From: an uncultured Lachnospiraceae bacterium
Lineage (GTDB): Bacteria > Bacillota > Clostridia > Lachnospirales > Lachnospiraceae
Direction of reading: 5' to 3'
Length of the DNA stretch: 26,004 nucleotides
NCBI GenBank assembly: GCA_948665105.1
Contig: CAPNGW010000005.1
Span: 1 to 26,004 of the forward strand
This document shows positions 24,246 through 26,004 of this stretch, piece after piece (the first letter of the stretch is position 1; each line of letters opens with the position of its first letter). The notes beneath the pieces were generated by a model that did not search any database, was not told the origin of the DNA, and was given only the letters and a program-made list of their open reading frames with translations. The position numbers and the translations under genes are program-made.

Positions 24246-24977
24246 CTATGTCCAGCCGCCGTCCATGGTAATAATCTGCCCGGTGAGATAAGGCGGTGTT
24301 TCCGTTAGAGCGTAAGCTAACTCTGCCACTTCCTTTACGGTTCCGAAACGTCCCCATGGGATTTCCTCCTCAAGGGCGGTTCTCTCCTCTGTGGAAAAGC
24401 AGCGGTTCATATCCGTGTCTATGGCGCCTAAGGCAATGGCATTGACCTGAATGCCACTGGGTGCCAGCTCCTTGGCCAGGGCCTTGGTCAGGGCGTTTAC
24501 ACCGCCCTTGGAAGCGGAATACGCCGCCTCGCAGGATGCGCCCACGTTGCCCCATACGGAGGAAATATTAATAATTTTCCCCTTTTTTCTCCCCAGCATC
24601 TGGCCTGCTCCATACTTGCAGCAGAGAAAGACCCCGGTAAGATTGGTGGAAAGCAGACGGTTCCACTCTGAAAGCTCCATTTCTGTCAGCAGGCCTATAT
24701 GGGAAATCCCGGCGTTATTTATCAGAATATCCACCGCGCCCAGCCGCTCCTTGGTCCGGGCAAAGGCCCCTTCTATAAAATCCTCGTCACCCACGTCACC
24801 GGGAAAGGCCAGACAGGTGACAGAGTAAGCCTTTGAAAGCTTAAGGGCCTTTTGCTCCAGCGGGTCTTTGGCTCTGCCTAAAATGGCAAGATGGCAGCCT
24901 TCACTGGCCAGCTTTTCGGCGATGGCTGCCCCGATGCCCCGGGAGGCTCCTGTCACAAACGCAATTTTGGGTGTCAT
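24246..24977 (-). CDS. Short-chain dehydrogenase/reductase, FabG-like
   Basis: This 243-residue classical SDR has the NAD(P) motif TGASRGIG (9-16), NNAG (87-90), and the catalytic set N112, S140, Y153 and K157 (YSASK). The C-terminal pattern PWGRFGTVKEVAELAYAL...YLTGQIITMDGGW is FabG-like. Classical members reduce 3-oxoacyl-ACP. Stand-alone Firmicute paralogues of this size are often assigned as elongation factor P 5-aminopentanone reductase (YmfI), and either is possible here. There are no fatty-acid genes nearby. The start is supported by AAGGAGAG five bases upstream. It is divergent from the hibernation factor gene, with an inverted-repeat element between them. Confidence 0.85.
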   Translation of the reverse strand: MTPKIAFVTGASRGIGAAIAEKLASEGCHLAILGRAKDPLEQKALKLSKAYSVTCLAFPGDVGDEDFIEGAFARTKERLGAVDILINNAGISHIGLLTEMELSEWNRLLSTNLTGVFLCCKYGAGQMLGRKKGKIINISSVWGNVGASCEAAYSASKGGVNALTKALAKELAPSGIQVNAIALGAIDTDMNRCFSTEERTALEEEIPWGRFGTVKEVAELAYALTETPPYLTGQIITMDGGWT

Positions 24978-25002
24978 TGTTCTCTCCTTGTTCTGTTTAT
25001 TA

Positions 25003-25168
25003 ATTACAGTTCACCCCACGCCATTCGCAAAACCGCACCTTCGGCGCTCTCCACTGCTTTGCAGCTATTTTTGCTCATACCCCGGCGTTCCCTTCGTCAG
25101 CTCATACACAGATAAATTCTTATGCAAGCATAAATTTATCTGTGTATGGCTGACTGGTGAACTGTAAT
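25003..25168. mobile_element. MITE-like 166-bp element with 13-bp terminal inverted repeats
   Basis: ATTACAGTTCACC (25003-25015) and GGTGAACTGTAAT (25156-25168) are perfect terminal inverted repeats. Inside the right half, 25096-25117 pairs with 25134-25154 over about 21 bp with one bulge, and TTATGC-AA-GCATAA forms the tip. If the ends are taken as CAGTTCACC/GGTGAACTG, each is flanked by TA, the target preferred by IS630/mariner-type transposases. The element encodes no protein of its own. It fills the SDR/hibernation factor gap. Assignment as a MITE is inference from structure alone. Confidence 0.5.
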
Positions 25169-25201
25169 CAATATTCTAACATATACATTTTCAAATTACT
25201 A

Positions 25202-25230
25202 TTGTGAAACAGGGAAAAATAAGTTATAAT
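25202..25230 (+). promoter_or_regulatory. Sigma-A promoter of the hibernation factor gene
   Basis: TTGTGA (25202-25207) and a perfect TATAAT (25225-25230) are spaced 17 bp apart. The expected start is near 25237, giving a leader of about 40 nt with AAAAGGGG at 25261-25268. This is the best promoter in the window. Confidence 0.7.
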
Positions 25231-25276
25231 ATTGTTAGACATTTTTTGTCAAATTTACAGAAAAGGGGTTGACAGC

Positions 25277-25804
25277 ATGCGTATTATTATTACCGGAAAA
25301 AACATCGAAGTTACACCGGGTCTACGGCAGGCGGTAGAGGACAAGATTTCAAAACTGGAACGGTATTTTACCCCCCAGACGGACGTAATCGTAACCTTAA
25401 GTGTGGAAAAGGAACGGCAGAAGATTGAGGTGACCATCCCGGTCAAGGGTAATATCATCCGTTCCGAGCAGGTCAGCAATGATATGTATGTCTCCATTGA
25501 TTTGGTGGAGGAGATTATCGAGCGACAGCTTAAGAAATATAAGAACAAACTGGTGGATGCCAAGCAGGGCAGCGCTCATTTCATGCCAGAGTTTATTGAG
25601 AAGGAAACCGAAGAGGACGAGGAGATTAAGATTATCCGCACCAAGAAATTCGGCATGAAGCCCATGTATCCCGAGGATGCATGCGTGCAGATGGAGCTTT
25701 TGGGACATAATTTCTTCGTGTTCCAGAATGCGGAGACCGACGAGGTGAATGTGGTCTATAAGAGAAAAGGCAATACTTACGGCCTGATTGAGCCGGAATT
25801 TTAA
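25277..25804 (+). CDS. hpf: Long-form ribosome hibernation promoting factor
   Basis: This 175-residue protein has two domains. The N-terminal YfiA/RaiA domain (about 1-100, MRIIITGKNIEVTPGLRQAVEDKISKLERYF, here given as two known blocks around residue 17) binds the decoding centre of the 30S subunit. The C-terminal domain (about 118-175, with KFGMKPMYPEDACVQMELLG) dimerises, so that two 70S ribosomes join as an inactive 100S particle in stationary phase. A charged linker (EKETEEDEE) joins the domains. The length is typical of Firmicute long HPF. I start at the ATG at 25277 because AAAAGGGG is eight bases upstream; an in-frame TTG at 25232 overlaps the promoter. The gene is monocistronic with a strong terminator. 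Confidence 0.93.
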   Translation: MRIIITGKNIEVTPGLRQAVEDKISKLERYFTPQTDVIVTLSVEKERQKIEVTIPVKGNIIRSEQVSNDMYVSIDLVEEIIERQLKKYKNKLVDAKQGSAHFMPEFIEKETEEDEEIKIIRTKKFGMKPMYPEDACVQMELLGHNFFVFQNAETDEVNVVYKRKGNTYGLIEPEF

Positions 25805-25812
25805 GCAGTAAG

Positions 25813-25855
25813 GCTGCCGCACCGTCTGATAGTTCAGACGGGCGGCAGCTTTTTT
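25813..25855 (+). terminator. Strong intrinsic terminator of the hibernation factor gene
   Basis: GCTGCCGC-A-CCGTCTG (25813-25828) pairs with CAGACGG-GCGGCAGC (25835-25849) as a 15-bp stem with one bulged A and a 6-nt loop, followed by TTTTTT (25850-25855). The T run overlaps the stop codon of the convergent gene on the minus strand. Confidence 0.88.
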
Positions 25856-26004
25856 AGTCCTGCCAAGGCTCATGGTAAATCTCATACAATTTCTCATACA
25901 GGCCGGACAGCTTTCCATAAATATTCCGAAATACCTCCGAGTACAGCCTCTCGTAGATTCTGTGCTGCTCCATATCCGGATAAAAGACATCCTTCTCCCG
26001 GACC
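25854..26004 (-). CDS. C-terminal end of a probable FGGY-family carbohydrate kinase (runs off right edge)
   Basis: Only the last 49 residues are in the window, ending ...YEKLYEIYHEPWQD and a TAA at 25856-25854. The segment VFYPDMEQHRIYERLYSEVF followed by NIYGKLSGLYEKL fits the C-terminal pattern 'YxPxxxxHxxYxxLYxxYxxL' of ribulokinase/xylulokinase-type FGGY kinases. No catalytic motif lies in this part, so the family call is tentative. The stop codon lies in the T tract of the opposing terminator. Confidence 0.5.
   Translation of the reverse strand, partial: VREKDVFYPDMEQHRIYERLYSEVFRNIYGKLSGLYEKLYEIYHEPWQD

Overview
The window looks like a chromosomal segment from a gut-type clostridial bacterium, most likely Lachnospiraceae. 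The evidence is strong AGGAGG-type ribosome binding sites, moderate GC with AT-rich gaps, YesM/YesN two-component genes beside a sugar ABC importer with no ATPase gene, a class B sortase next to a BspA-like leucine-rich-repeat protein, and a long-form hibernation factor. There are no tRNA or rRNA genes, no CRISPR array and no transposase. Family names come from reading motifs, without database searches.

Left end (1-3264): an ABC-F ATPase (cut by the window edge) is encoded directly after a dGTPase-type HD hydrolase on the minus strand. A free-standing AAA/DUF4143-type ATPase follows on the plus strand with its own promoter.

Carbohydrate block (3288-13264, minus strand, transcribed right to left): a GH94 phosphorylase most like N,N'-diacetylchitobiose phosphorylase, an alpha-phosphohexomutase, a YesM-type histidine kinase, an extracellular sugar-binding lipoprotein, two permeases and a YesN/AraC-type response regulator. 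The proposed logic is sensing and import of a beta-linked disaccharide (chitobiose is favoured), phosphorolysis to a sugar 1-phosphate without spending ATP, and mutation to the 6-phosphate. Promoter-like sites before the phosphorylase, kinase and binding-protein genes, and a terminator plus stacked hairpins between the binding protein and the permeases, suggest graded expression.

Surface block (13483-23280): a small lipoprotein on the plus strand faces a minus-strand cluster. The cluster encodes a secreted protein of about 2047 residues with about 21 divergent beta-type repeats and a final fibronectin-III domain, a class B sortase with an unusual cytoplasmic N-terminal region, and an LRR surface protein with a TPKTA sorting signal. 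The sortase probably anchors the LRR protein; how the giant protein is retained is unclear.

Right end (23281-26004): an AT-rich, dyad-rich region of about 440 bp lies between the giant gene and an XRE regulator. That regulator is preceded by CGCGTA sites spaced exactly 20 bp apart. Then come a FabG-like short-chain reductase, a 166-bp inverted-repeat element resembling a MITE, the ribosome hibernation factor gene with a good promoter and terminator, and the 3' end of a probable FGGY sugar kinase.

The most interesting items are the probable chitobiose phosphorolysis operon, the giant-repeat/sortase/LRR cluster, the hairpin stack within the ABC operon, the phased operator array and the MITE-like element.
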